From NCBI GenBank assembly GCA_902613995.1, contig CACMJG010000006.1, forward strand, positions 36,999-100,998: a stretch of DNA of 64,000 bases, in the 5' to 3' direction. Below, one piece after another: positions 1-7,096 of this stretch (position 1 is its first letter; each line of letters starts with the position of its first letter). This stretch comes from an uncultured Alphaproteobacteria bacterium. Its GTDB lineage: Bacteria; Pseudomonadota; Alphaproteobacteria; Methylaequorales; Methylaequoraceae. A program made the position numbers and the translations under genes. The notes under the pieces are model-generated. The model saw nothing but the letters and a program-made list of their open reading frames with translations. It made no database searches and was not told the DNA's origin.

Positions 1-500
1 AAATATACAAACAACTTTCCCAAAAGGTTGACGCTTTTATATGTTCAATCGGCACAGGAGGAACTATTTCTGGTGTTTCTGATTTTTTAAAAGAAAAAAA
101 TAAAAATATTGTTATTGGTTTAGCAGATCCTATGGGTTCAGCTATGCACAACTTTTATAAAAATGGGAAACTCAAATCGACTGGTTCTTCTATAACCGAA
201 GGAATTGGACAAGGAAGAATAACTAGAAATTTAGAGAATACTATTATTGACGAGTCATTTCAAATAACAGATACAGAAGCTTTAAATATCGTATATGAGA
301 TGGTGAAAAAAGAAGGGCTAATTTTAGGAGGATCATCAGGAGTAAATATTATGGGAGCTGTGAAGTTAGGAAAATTAATTGGTCCCAACAAAAAAATTGT
401 AACCATCTTGTGTGATTATGGGACAAAATACGAAAGTAAAATTTTTAATAAAAAATTTCTTAAAGACAAAGAACTTCCAATTCCAGAATGGCTTCGATAA
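1..500 (+). CDS. cysK: Cysteine synthase family protein, C-terminal part (gene starts before the window)
   Basis: Pyridoxal-phosphate enzyme that makes cysteine from O-acetylserine and sulfide. The reading frame is open from base 3, so the 5' end lies outside the window; about 165 C-terminal residues are visible. The glycine loop GTGGTISGV that holds the PLP phosphate appears near the start of the visible part, followed by DPMGSA, the SITEGIGQGRIT stretch and LGGSSGVN, all typical of alphaproteobacterial cysteine synthases, and the ending PIPEWLR is also usual there. The stop overlaps the next gene, a sulfurtransferase, by 13 bases, so the two are probably cotranscribed in a sulfur operon. 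The catalytic lysine would lie upstream and cannot be checked. Family sure, exact subtype (CysK or a CBS-like relative) less so. Confidence 0.88.
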   Translation, partial: IYKQLSQKVDAFICSIGTGGTISGVSDFLKEKNKNIVIGLADPMGSAMHNFYKNGKLKSTGSSITEGIGQGRITRNLENTIIDESFQITDTEALNIVYEMVKKEGLILGGSSGVNIMGAVKLGKLIGPNKKIVTILCDYGTKYESKIFNKKFLKDKELPIPEWLR

Positions 501-1330
501 ATTTAATTTCAAAATTTGTGATTAACTGTGAGGAACTTTTTACTCTAAAGAACTCTTCTAATATTAGAATTATTGATTGTAGATGGTATTTAAATAAACC
601 TAATAGAGGAAGATTAGAGTATAAAAACTCTCATATTGAGAATGCAATCTATTTCGATATTGAGAAGTTATCGAATAGTTCAATTGATTTACCCCATATG
701 TTTCCATCAGGTGAACAAATCCAAAATTTTATTATAACAAATGGAATTAATATTAATCACGAAATAATAATATATGATCAGATAGGTTTTTTTTGTTCAG
801 GGAGAGTTTGGTTTATTTTTAAAGTTTTTGGATTTAAAAAGATAAGAATACTTAATGGTGGTTTTTCAGAGTGGACTAAAAATAATCTTCCAGTAACAAA
901 TAAAATAAAAAAAGCAGAAAAATCTAATTTTATATGTAATTCATTTGAATCATGGAGAATAGTGAATAAAAAAGAATTAGAAAAGATTATCGTTAAAAAT
1001 GATTGTAATACAAAAGTAATTGACGCAAGACCTCAAAACAGGTTTTTGGGAATTGAAAAAGAACCGAGACCTAATTTAAAAAAGGGTAGAATTAAGAATA
1101 GTATTAATATTCCGTTTGAGATAATAACAGATAATATGCTAATTAAAAATTTTGATGAATTAAAGCATTTAATCTTCAATCAAAAGAGAATAAAAAAAAA
1201 AAATATCATAGTATGCTATTGCGGATCTGGAGTTACGGCTTGCAATATTATATTTGTTCTTACATTATTAGGTATTAAAGAAGTAAAACTGTATGATGGA
1301 TCGTGGGCAGAATGGGGAAAAATAAAATAA
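488..1330 (+). CDS. sseA: Thiosulfate/3-mercaptopyruvate sulfurtransferase (two-domain rhodanese)
   Basis: Transfers sulfane sulfur from 3-mercaptopyruvate or thiosulfate to an acceptor. At 280 residues it has the usual two-rhodanese length. The inactive N-terminal domain shows IIDCRWYL, and the C-terminal domain ends with the active-site loop CGSGVTA, whose nucleophile is Cys245. A CGSGVT loop is the mercaptopyruvate type, whereas thiosulfate enzymes usually carry a positively charged loop. The ATG at 488 lies inside the end of the cysteine synthase gene and the 3' end overlaps the cystathionine lyase gene, so the three look translationally linked. Role in cysteine sulfur mobilisation is inferred from family and context. 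Confidence 0.9.
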   Translation: MASINLISKFVINCEELFTLKNSSNIRIIDCRWYLNKPNRGRLEYKNSHIENAIYFDIEKLSNSSIDLPHMFPSGEQIQNFIITNGININHEIIIYDQIGFFCSGRVWFIFKVFGFKKIRILNGGFSEWTKNNLPVTNKIKKAEKSNFICNSFESWRIVNKKELEKIIVKNDCNTKVIDARPQNRFLGIEKEPRPNLKKGRIKNSINIPFEIITDNMLIKNFDELKHLIFNQKRIKKKNIIVCYCGSGVTACNIIFVLTLLGIKEVKLYDGSWAEWGKIK

Positions 1331-2475
1331 ATTCTGAGTTAATAAAACTAGGGAGTGATCCTAATTTACATCATGGATCTTTAAGCGATCCCATATATAA
1401 AACCTCAACAATAATTTTTAACGACTATAAAAGCTTTTTAGACGCTAAAAAAAATAAATTCAAAAAACCTTACTATGGAAGATTTGGAAACTATTCAGTA
1501 AAAAGATTTGAAGAATTAATTTGCCAATTATACAAAAGTCAGGATGCAATTGTTACAAGTTCTGGATTGTCAGCTATAACGATAAGTTTATTATCATTTT
1601 TATCAAAAGGAGATGAAGTATTAATTACTGAAAATTGTTATGAACCGGTTCACAATTTCTGTATAAATGAGTTAAAACGATTTGGGATAAAAACTTATTT
1701 CTACAAAAATAATAACTCTTCTTTTTTAAATAAACTTATTAGCAACAAAACAAAATTAATTTACATCGAATCGCCTGGGTCGCTGAATTATGAAGTGGAA
1801 GATATCGAGAAAATTGTAAAGATTGCAAAAAAAAATAAGATTATAACTGTTATGGATAATACTTGGGCTACTTTCATAGGTCTCAATCCTCTAGAATGGG
1901 GTGTAGATGTCGTTATTGAATCTTGTACAAAATATTTTTCAGGTCATTCTGATAATTTTTGTGGAGTCGTAGCATGCGGCAATGAGCATTTCAAAAAAAT
2001 TAAGCAAACAGCAGTTAGAGTGGGAGATTTTGTTTCTGCAGAGGCATGTTTCAACGCAATAAAAGGAATGAGAACTCTAAGTACAAGACTAGAAAAACAT
2101 CAAGAAAATTCCTTAAAAGTTTTTGAGTATTTAGAAACAAAAAAGCTTGTTAAAGAAATTTATTTCTTACCCGATAAAAAAAATATTCACCACAAACTTT
2201 GGAAAAAATACTTTAATCTTAGCAATGGACTTATTACTTTTTCAGTTACAAAAACAAATCAAATTGAATCCTTCATTGATCGTTTAAATTTTTTTAAAAT
2301 TGGATTTAGCTGGGGAGGATATGAAAGTTTGATTTTACCATTAAATGAAATAAAGCCCTCTTTAAAAAACTATAAAAAGTCTGTATATTGGTTTAGAATT
2401 CATATTGGTTTAGAATCAGCAGATGATTTGATTAAAGATCTTGAGCGAGGATTTAAAAACTATGAAAAAAAATAA
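1312..2475 (+). CDS. metC: Cystathionine beta-lyase (Cys/Met metabolism PLP enzyme)
   Basis: PLP-dependent lyase that cleaves cystathionine to homocysteine, pyruvate and ammonia in methionine synthesis. The 387-residue protein has YYGRFGN near residue 55, TSSGLSAIT near 82, the DNTW stretch with the PLP-contacting Asp, and SCTKYFSGHSD in which Lys207 is the Schiff-base lysine. A GTG at 1303 would add three residues; the ATG at 1312 is preferred as it needs a shorter overlap with the sulfurtransferase gene. Other members of the Cys/Met family (cystathionine gamma-synthase, methionine gamma-lyase) cannot be excluded, but the motif pattern fits MetC best. Third gene of the sulfur operon. Confidence 0.87.
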   Translation: MGKNKINSELIKLGSDPNLHHGSLSDPIYKTSTIIFNDYKSFLDAKKNKFKKPYYGRFGNYSVKRFEELICQLYKSQDAIVTSSGLSAITISLLSFLSKGDEVLITENCYEPVHNFCINELKRFGIKTYFYKNNNSSFLNKLISNKTKLIYIESPGSLNYEVEDIEKIVKIAKKNKIITVMDNTWATFIGLNPLEWGVDVVIESCTKYFSGHSDNFCGVVACGNEHFKKIKQTAVRVGDFVSAEACFNAIKGMRTLSTRLEKHQENSLKVFEYLETKKLVKEIYFLPDKKNIHHKLWKKYFNLSNGLITFSVTKTNQIESFIDRLNFFKIGFSWGGYESLILPLNEIKPSLKNYKKSVYWFRIHIGLESADDLIKDLERGFKNYEKK

Positions 2476-2758
2476 ATTTTTGATATTTAAACCCACAAAG
2501 TCTGCCATGCAGTCCGGATATAATAATTCACGCAAATGGTGTCTCGCAAACAATGATATTAATGAATCGTTTATGAGTAGTAAGTTTTGCTGGAACGGAT
2601 CTTCGAATCCTGAAAAACAAATTAAGTTATTTTTTGATGATTTAGAATCAGCTATCAACTTTGCAAAAAAAAATAAATATGATTATGAAGTACAAATGCC
2701 AAATAAAAGGTCATTGATAAAAAAATCTTATGCTGAGAATTTTTTGAAGAAAGGCTAA
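2462..2758 (+). CDS. Complex I accessory subunit, NDUFS4 type (ETC complex I subunit conserved region)
   Basis: Small 98-residue protein matching the family of the mitochondrial complex I 18-kDa subunit NDUFS4, which stabilises the peripheral arm of NADH:ubiquinone oxidoreductase. Visible hallmarks are KPTKSAMQSG near the N terminus, the W/NGSS region in the middle, and the FDDLESAINFAKKN segment followed by a short Tyr/Val/Pro strand. This subunit occurs in alphaproteobacteria and mitochondria and supports the lineage call. A TTG at 2441 in the same frame gives a longer product, but the ATG at 2462 fits the family start. It overlaps metC by 14 bases, so it is expressed with the sulfur genes, far from any nuo genes in this window. 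Confidence 0.85.
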   Translation: MKKNKFLIFKPTKSAMQSGYNNSRKWCLANNDINESFMSSKFCWNGSSNPEKQIKLFFDDLESAINFAKKNKYDYEVQMPNKRSLIKKSYAENFLKKG

Positions 2759-2760
2759 AA

Positions 2761-3258
2761 ATGGGTAAAGAAAGATTTTGTCCAGATTGGTTATTTAAAA
2801 TTATTATTTCCCAAACTGTTTATGACTATATAGTAAGAGATATAGCTTTATTTATTAGTGCGAGAAAATTTATATCATTTTTTTCAAAATATTACGATGA
2901 ACTTACTCCAGACGATATAGAGGCTACATCAGTAGCATTCATTGAATTTTTAGGTGAAGTAAAGTCGAAAGATCCTTTTCTTCTTTTAAATCATTATACT
3001 TACAGTATAATAATGAATGTTAAGCCAAATGAAAAAGGTATTTTTAAAAGAGATCCATACGATAATGATTCTGAAAAAAAGTACTCTCCACATGATGCAG
3101 TAAAAGATTTTAAAGTATTTTCATATTCATGTAGATCTGGACTAACAAAAAAAGCTCCTTGCGGATGGGATATTAAAAATGAAAAAGATTTAGGTTTAAT
3201 TACTGATGCAATACATAAAGAATTTTCTATAGACGATATGATAGACAGTGTAACATAA
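2761..3258 (+). CDS. Uncharacterised protein, 165 aa
   Basis: I do not recognise this protein. It is soluble by appearance (no signal peptide or membrane segment) and mixed helical, with an aromatic-rich N-terminal half (FCPDWLFKIII, DYIVRDIALFIS). It has three cysteines, in RFCPDW and the pair SYSCRSG/KAPCGW. A GGC-like purine stretch precedes its ATG, and it sits two bases after the NDUFS4-like gene and three before the exported methyltransferase gene, so it belongs to the same transcript. Gene reality is supported by this tight spacing and full-length coding; function is unknown. Confidence 0.7.
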   Translation: MGKERFCPDWLFKIIISQTVYDYIVRDIALFISARKFISFFSKYYDELTPDDIEATSVAFIEFLGEVKSKDPFLLLNHYTYSIIMNVKPNEKGIFKRDPYDNDSEKKYSPHDAVKDFKVFSYSCRSGLTKKAPCGWDIKNEKDLGLITDAIHKEFSIDDMIDSVT

Positions 3259-3261
3259 ATT

Positions 3262-4059
3262 ATGAAGACTTTACTATATTCTTTAATTTTAACAATATTT
3301 TTGTTTTTTGACAAAATTGAGGCAAACACTGACTTAATTAGAGAGGCCGTCGAGAATCCTCACAGAAAAGAAGAAAACAAAAAAAGAGACGTATACAGAA
3401 ACCCTTATGAAACTCTAAAATTCTTTGAATTGGATAGATCAAAAAAAATTTTAGAAATAGTTCCAGGTAGAGGTTGGTATACAGAGATAATTAGTACCTA
3501 CATGCATGATACAAATAACTTCCATGTTGCAGTTTATAAAGAACCAAGTTACGCGATTAAGATCATCACAAAAATCCAAAATGAATTCTTTGAATATTTT
3601 CAAAAAAATAAAAATAAATTTGGAGAAATTAAAAAAATTTTTATCGATAAAGATTTCAAAATTGAAAGTAATGAAAATTATTTTGATTTAATTTTGACTT
3701 TTAGAAATACACATAACTTTTTAGATCAAAAAAAATCAGAAAATATTTATCAATCATTGCATAGATCTCTTAAAAAAAATGGAATACTTGGAGTTGTTCA
3801 ACACAGAGCTGATGAATCTGCAACATATAATTTTCAAAAGGGTTATGTAAAAGAATCATTTTTGATAAGACATATTGAAGAACAAGGATTTAAGTTATTA
3901 GAAAAAACTGAAATTAATTCTAACGCTAAAGATCTTAAAAATTACAATAAAGGTGTATGGACTTTACCTCCAAGGTATGCAGAGGGTGATAAAAATAAAT
4001 CTATTTATGAAGCCATAGGAGAAAGTGATCGCATGACTCTAAAATTCATAAAAAAATAA
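3262..4059 (+). CDS. Exported class I SAM-dependent methyltransferase (COG4798 type)
   Basis: A 265-residue protein with a Lys-plus-hydrophobic N-terminal segment (residues 1 to about 21) that looks like a signal peptide, followed by a Rossmann methyltransferase domain. Motif I is seen as ILEIVPGRGWYTEIIS at residues 64-79, and a later acidic strand plus DLILTFRNTHNF fits the end of the SAM-binding core. The combination of a leader, ENPHR at the start of the mature part and the PGRGWYTE motif is characteristic of the predicted-methyltransferase family COG4798; the substrate is not known to me. Methylation outside the cytoplasm would lack SAM, so either the leader acts as an anchor or the protein has lost catalysis. 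Its stop abuts the next ATG (TAAATG). Confidence 0.78.
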   Translation: MKTLLYSLILTIFLFFDKIEANTDLIREAVENPHRKEENKKRDVYRNPYETLKFFELDRSKKILEIVPGRGWYTEIISTYMHDTNNFHVAVYKEPSYAIKIITKIQNEFFEYFQKNKNKFGEIKKIFIDKDFKIESNENYFDLILTFRNTHNFLDQKKSENIYQSLHRSLKKNGILGVVQHRADESATYNFQKGYVKESFLIRHIEEQGFKLLEKTEINSNAKDLKNYNKGVWTLPPRYAEGDKNKSIYEAIGESDRMTLKFIKK

Positions 4060-4851
4060 ATGATTCATTTTGTAGTTGCGACAAACTCAGAAGCAAGACC
4101 ACTAATTGATCTATTCAAGCTAAAAAAAATCAAAGATTTAAAACAAGCTTTTATATACGCAAATCAGAACATTAGCTTAATAATTTCAGGTATTGGTAAA
4201 GTTAATGCCGCTATCGGAGTAACTCAAACATATTACTATTATAATCAAAAAAATAATAATATATGGATAAATATTGGATTAGCAGGACATAAATATTTGA
4301 AGGTTGGAGATATTTGTACAATAAATAAAATTACTGACAATGAAACCAAAAAGATTTTTTTTCCTTTTGTAAATAAATTTAAAATGCAGAATCAAGAATG
4401 TTTATCTGTAGGAATACAAAGGAAAAGTTACAGCTCAAAAGTTTATGACATGGAATCATTTGGTTTTTATCAATCAGCGTGTAAATACTCTTCAAAAGAA
4501 CTTTTGCAAATTGTAAAAATCATTTCTGACAATCAATTTGAATCAATTGATTTTAAAAACAAAGAAGTTGTATATAATATTATTTTAAATCACAAAAAGT
4601 TAATAATTGAACTGTGCTCATTTATGTTAAATTTAAAAAAAGAATTTTATCCAACTAGTAACGAAATTATTGAAAATGAATTCAATAATTTATTTACAAA
4701 AATAAAATTTACATTTACAGAACGCGAACAAATGAAAGCACTTCTAAATTTATATTTCACGAAGCATAGTTCTTTTCATGATGATATGATTAATTTCAGT
4801 GAAAATGCAGCATACAATATTAAAAAACTTAGAGAATTTCTAAAAGTATGA
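4060..4851 (+). CDS. Nucleoside phosphorylase/nucleosidase-fold protein with C-terminal extension
   Basis: Looks like a member of the phosphorylase superfamily that includes MTA/SAH nucleosidase and futalosine hydrolase. Seen: Glu11 near the N terminus at the position of the acid/base Glu, ISGIGKVNAA at 42-51, NIGLAGH near 71-77, then KVGDI, the ribose-binding YDME (Met131-Glu132) and IISD (Ser156-Asp157), where the Asp normally protonates the leaving base. About 105 residues follow with no counterpart in the short MTA/SAH enzymes; they are helical and Lys-rich. It overlaps the radical SAM gene by four bases (ATGA), so the two proteins are very likely made together. Substrate unknown; a purine deoxyribonucleoside or a damaged base product is a guess from the partner. 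Confidence 0.75.
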   Translation: MIHFVVATNSEARPLIDLFKLKKIKDLKQAFIYANQNISLIISGIGKVNAAIGVTQTYYYYNQKNNNIWINIGLAGHKYLKVGDICTINKITDNETKKIFFPFVNKFKMQNQECLSVGIQRKSYSSKVYDMESFGFYQSACKYSSKELLQIVKIISDNQFESIDFKNKEVVYNIILNHKKLIIELCSFMLNLKKEFYPTSNEIIENEFNNLFTKIKFTFTEREQMKALLNLYFTKHSSFHDDMINFSENAAYNIKKLREFLKV

Positions 4852-5828
4852 AAATTAATACAATATACATTGAAAATGCTGCAAAATCGCATCCCAATAC
4901 GTATGATATTATCAAAAGAATTAAATATAAAAATATTATATATTGTAATTCCTACTCTGAAGTTTTTAATTCTAATAACCAAAATTTTAGGATTCAAAAA
5001 GAATCACCTTCGTTAATATTAGCATACAAAAAAAAAAACTTAATACTCAAAGCACCTAAAAAGTTTACTATTGGATTTAAAAATAATTATTATTTTTCTC
5101 ATCTTCTTAATTGTCCTTATGATTGTAAATACTGTTTTCTTCAGGGTATGTTTAACTCGGCTAATTATGTTTTATTTGTAAATTACGAAGATTTCTATTC
5201 TGATATAAAAAAAATAGCTGAAAACAATAAGGAATATTCATGTTTTTTTTCAGGTTACGACTCCGACAGTTTGGCACTTGAAAATGTTACAAACTTTCTT
5301 AAAAAATTCATAAAATATTTTGAAGGAATAAAAAAAGGAGTATTAGAAATACGCTCAAAAAGTACAAATATCAAAGTCTTTGAAAAAATTAAACCATTGG
5401 CTAATGTGATACCTGCTTTTAGTCTTAACCCTGAACATGTGGTAAAAGAATTTGAAGATAAAACACCAAGTCTCTCAAAAAGATTAAAAGCAATAATCAA
5501 ACTGCAAAATTTAGGCTGGTCAGTTGGCTTAAGATTCGATCCATTAATTTACTTGAAACAAAAAGTTGGCTATGAAGAATTCTTTAATAATGTTTTTGAA
5601 TTAATTGACAAAAATAAAATTCACTCGGTAACTCTCGGAAAATTTAGGATGCCGGATCGGTATTTAAAAAAAATTTCAAAAGTGAGACCTTATAATAATT
5701 TAATACAATTTGAAAATGTAAAAAGAATGTTTCCAAAGTTAGATCAAAACGATGATGAATTTCAGCAAACTTTTCTTATAAAATTATTAACTAAATTCAT
5801 AGAGAGAGAGAAGATATTTGTAAATTAA
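4848..5828 (+). CDS. Spore photoproduct lyase-like radical SAM protein
   Basis: A 326-residue radical SAM protein. The [4Fe-4S] ligands form CX3CX2C at Cys89, Cys93 and Cys96 in LLNCPYDCKYCFLQG, the spacing and surrounding sequence of the spore photoproduct lyase (SPL) family rather than ordinary radical SAM enzymes. A SAM-binding stretch with EIRSKSTN and the GLRFDPLIY segment also fit SPL. SPL of Bacillus repairs the thymine dimer of UV-treated spores, but this organism shows no sign of sporulation, so the substrate must differ. The conserved H-atom donor Cys of Bacillus SPL is not obvious; the nearest candidate is Cys132. It is translationally coupled to a nucleosidase-like gene and its stop overlaps a convergent gene by four bases. 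Confidence 0.83.
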   Translation: MKINTIYIENAAKSHPNTYDIIKRIKYKNIIYCNSYSEVFNSNNQNFRIQKESPSLILAYKKKNLILKAPKKFTIGFKNNYYFSHLLNCPYDCKYCFLQGMFNSANYVLFVNYEDFYSDIKKIAENNKEYSCFFSGYDSDSLALENVTNFLKKFIKYFEGIKKGVLEIRSKSTNIKVFEKIKPLANVIPAFSLNPEHVVKEFEDKTPSLSKRLKAIIKLQNLGWSVGLRFDPLIYLKQKVGYEEFFNNVFELIDKNKIHSVTLGKFRMPDRYLKKISKVRPYNNLIQFENVKRMFPKLDQNDDEFQQTFLIKLLTKFIEREKIFVN

Positions 5829-6199
5829 AATTTTCTGTCTTTGAAAGCAAATTTTCTACAATTAAAAATTAATGAATTAGTTTTGTGACTGTCCTCGCGT
5901 TTAAAATTAAGTACTAAATCACCTGAATATCTTCCGAGAATTCCCGAGACAGATCCATTTGACTCTGGATAGAGCTCGATGTTTTTTGAAAACCACGAAA
6001 TATTAGATTTTGTTACTAAAATTTTATCAGCCTCAAAAGATAAACCACCTAAATCAACGCTTTTATCGTCAGTATTCAATAATAAAAAAATATCTTTTAC
6101 ATCCACCTCGTTTGTTAGTGCGTTGTTATTAGTACATACTAAATTGAGTTCAAGTGAGAAAATCAACTTTGGAATCAATAAAAGAAACAATAAGTACAT
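5825..6199 (-). CDS. Small secreted protein of unknown function
   Basis: A 124-residue protein with an N-terminal hydrophobic leader (residues 1 to about 16, ending before LELNLVC) and a mature part rich in beta-prone, hydroxylated residues. Two cysteines (in NLVCTNNN and IFNCRKF) could form a disulfide in the periplasm. I do not recognise the family. It is transcribed alone, converging on the radical SAM gene with a four-base stop overlap, and divergent from the nuclease-like gene at 6356. Confidence 0.6.
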   Translation of the reverse strand: MYLLFLLLIPKLIFSLELNLVCTNNNALTNEVDVKDIFLLLNTDDKSVDLGGLSFEADKILVTKSNISWFSKNIELYPESNGSVSGILGRYSGDLVLNFKREDSHKTNSLIFNCRKFAFKDRKF

Positions 6200-6355
6200 A
6201 AGGTGATAATTCCAAAAAAAAAAAAATTGTCAATTTTAATTTTAAACCAATTAATTTTTTATCATCGGCAATTATAATTTTTGTATTTAGATAAATAAAA
6301 ACTTTTTGCTATATTAGCTATACTCAATTTGTTTAACAAAAAAAATTAAAATTAA
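6200..6355. other. Divergent intergenic region, 156 bases
   Basis: Space between the small secreted protein gene (-) and the nuclease-like gene (+). It is almost pure A/T, with a 13-base A run near 6217 and a TATACT hexamer near 6319 that could be a -10 for the plus-strand gene. No convincing -35, hairpin or operator was seen. Promoters for both directions must lie here, but I cannot place them. Confidence 0.4.
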
Positions 6356-7096
6356 GTGTGGAAAAAAAAATTATATATTAAAAATAATCTTACTCCATTT
6401 TCAATAAATCGATCGAAAATTGATTTATTTTTTGATTGTAACAGATGTTTTTACTTAGACCAAAAACATGGCATAAAAAGACCCCATGGCACACCTTTGG
6501 TAATCAATAAGTTTGTTGTAAGTCATTTCAAAAATACTTTGAATAAATATCGAAGTCTAGGAAAAATTATACCAGAAACAAAAATCATAAATAAGAAATT
6601 AGTTCCTATTAAAAATGAATCACTGGATAATTGGACTCATCCATTTAAAGGGATAAGTTATATTGATAAAAAGACAAACTTAAAAATTAGAGCTAATCTT
6701 GATGATATTTGGATATGTAATGAAACTGGAAATAATTATCCGGTTATTATTAAAAGTACATCACGTAAAAAAAATATTAGTTCAGAAAATATTTGGCCCG
6801 GTTACTGGAAACAACTCTCATTATACTCTTTTCTTTTAAAAAAAAACTCGGTAAAAGTAGGTTCAGCTGGCATACTTGTTTATTTAAATGCTTCTGAGGA
6901 TATTCCAAACTCATCAGAAATAATTGATTTTCAATTATTAATTTTCGAGAGGGAGCTTGACCAGACTTGGATCGAACCAACTCTTGATAGAATATATCAA
7001 ACTTTAAATTATGATAAGGTTCCAGTCAGTGGTAGTAGTTGTAAATATTGTAGATATCAAATAAATATTCAAAATATATTAGATGGAAAATTTTAA
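6356..7096 (+). CDS. PD-(D/E)XK nuclease-like protein with four conserved-type cysteines
   Basis: A 246-residue protein starting at a GTG. The N-terminal SINRSKIDLFFDCNRCFYLD (residues 16-35) and C-terminal CKYC (229-232) bracket a central segment with LDDI (Asp116) and PVIIKS (Lys133). This layout matches the PD-(D/E)XK nuclease family related to Cas4 and the AddB C-terminal domain, in which cysteines at both ends hold an Fe-S cluster; here they are Cys28/Cys31 and Cys229/Cys232. The acidic residue normally two before the catalytic lysine appears to be Ile131, so the nuclease may be weak or inactive. Its 3' end overlaps the DNA ligase gene by 14 bases. Role in DNA end processing is inferred from this pairing. 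Confidence 0.7.
   Translation: MWKKKLYIKNNLTPFSINRSKIDLFFDCNRCFYLDQKHGIKRPHGTPLVINKFVVSHFKNTLNKYRSLGKIIPETKIINKKLVPIKNESLDNWTHPFKGISYIDKKTNLKIRANLDDIWICNETGNNYPVIIKSTSRKKNISSENIWPGYWKQLSLYSFLLKKNSVKVGSAGILVYLNASEDIPNSSEIIDFQLLIFERELDQTWIEPTLDRIYQTLNYDKVPVSGSSCKYCRYQINIQNILDGKF

Noticed and set aside
2416..2658. Minus-strand open frame of 80 codons over metC and the NDUFS4-like gene
   Set aside because: It is antisense to two well-supported genes and has no recognisable product.
6356..7096. A CRISPR-associated Cas4 gene
   Set aside because: No repeat array or other cas gene was seen; the neighbour is a DNA ligase, so the Cas4-like fold is only a family relation.
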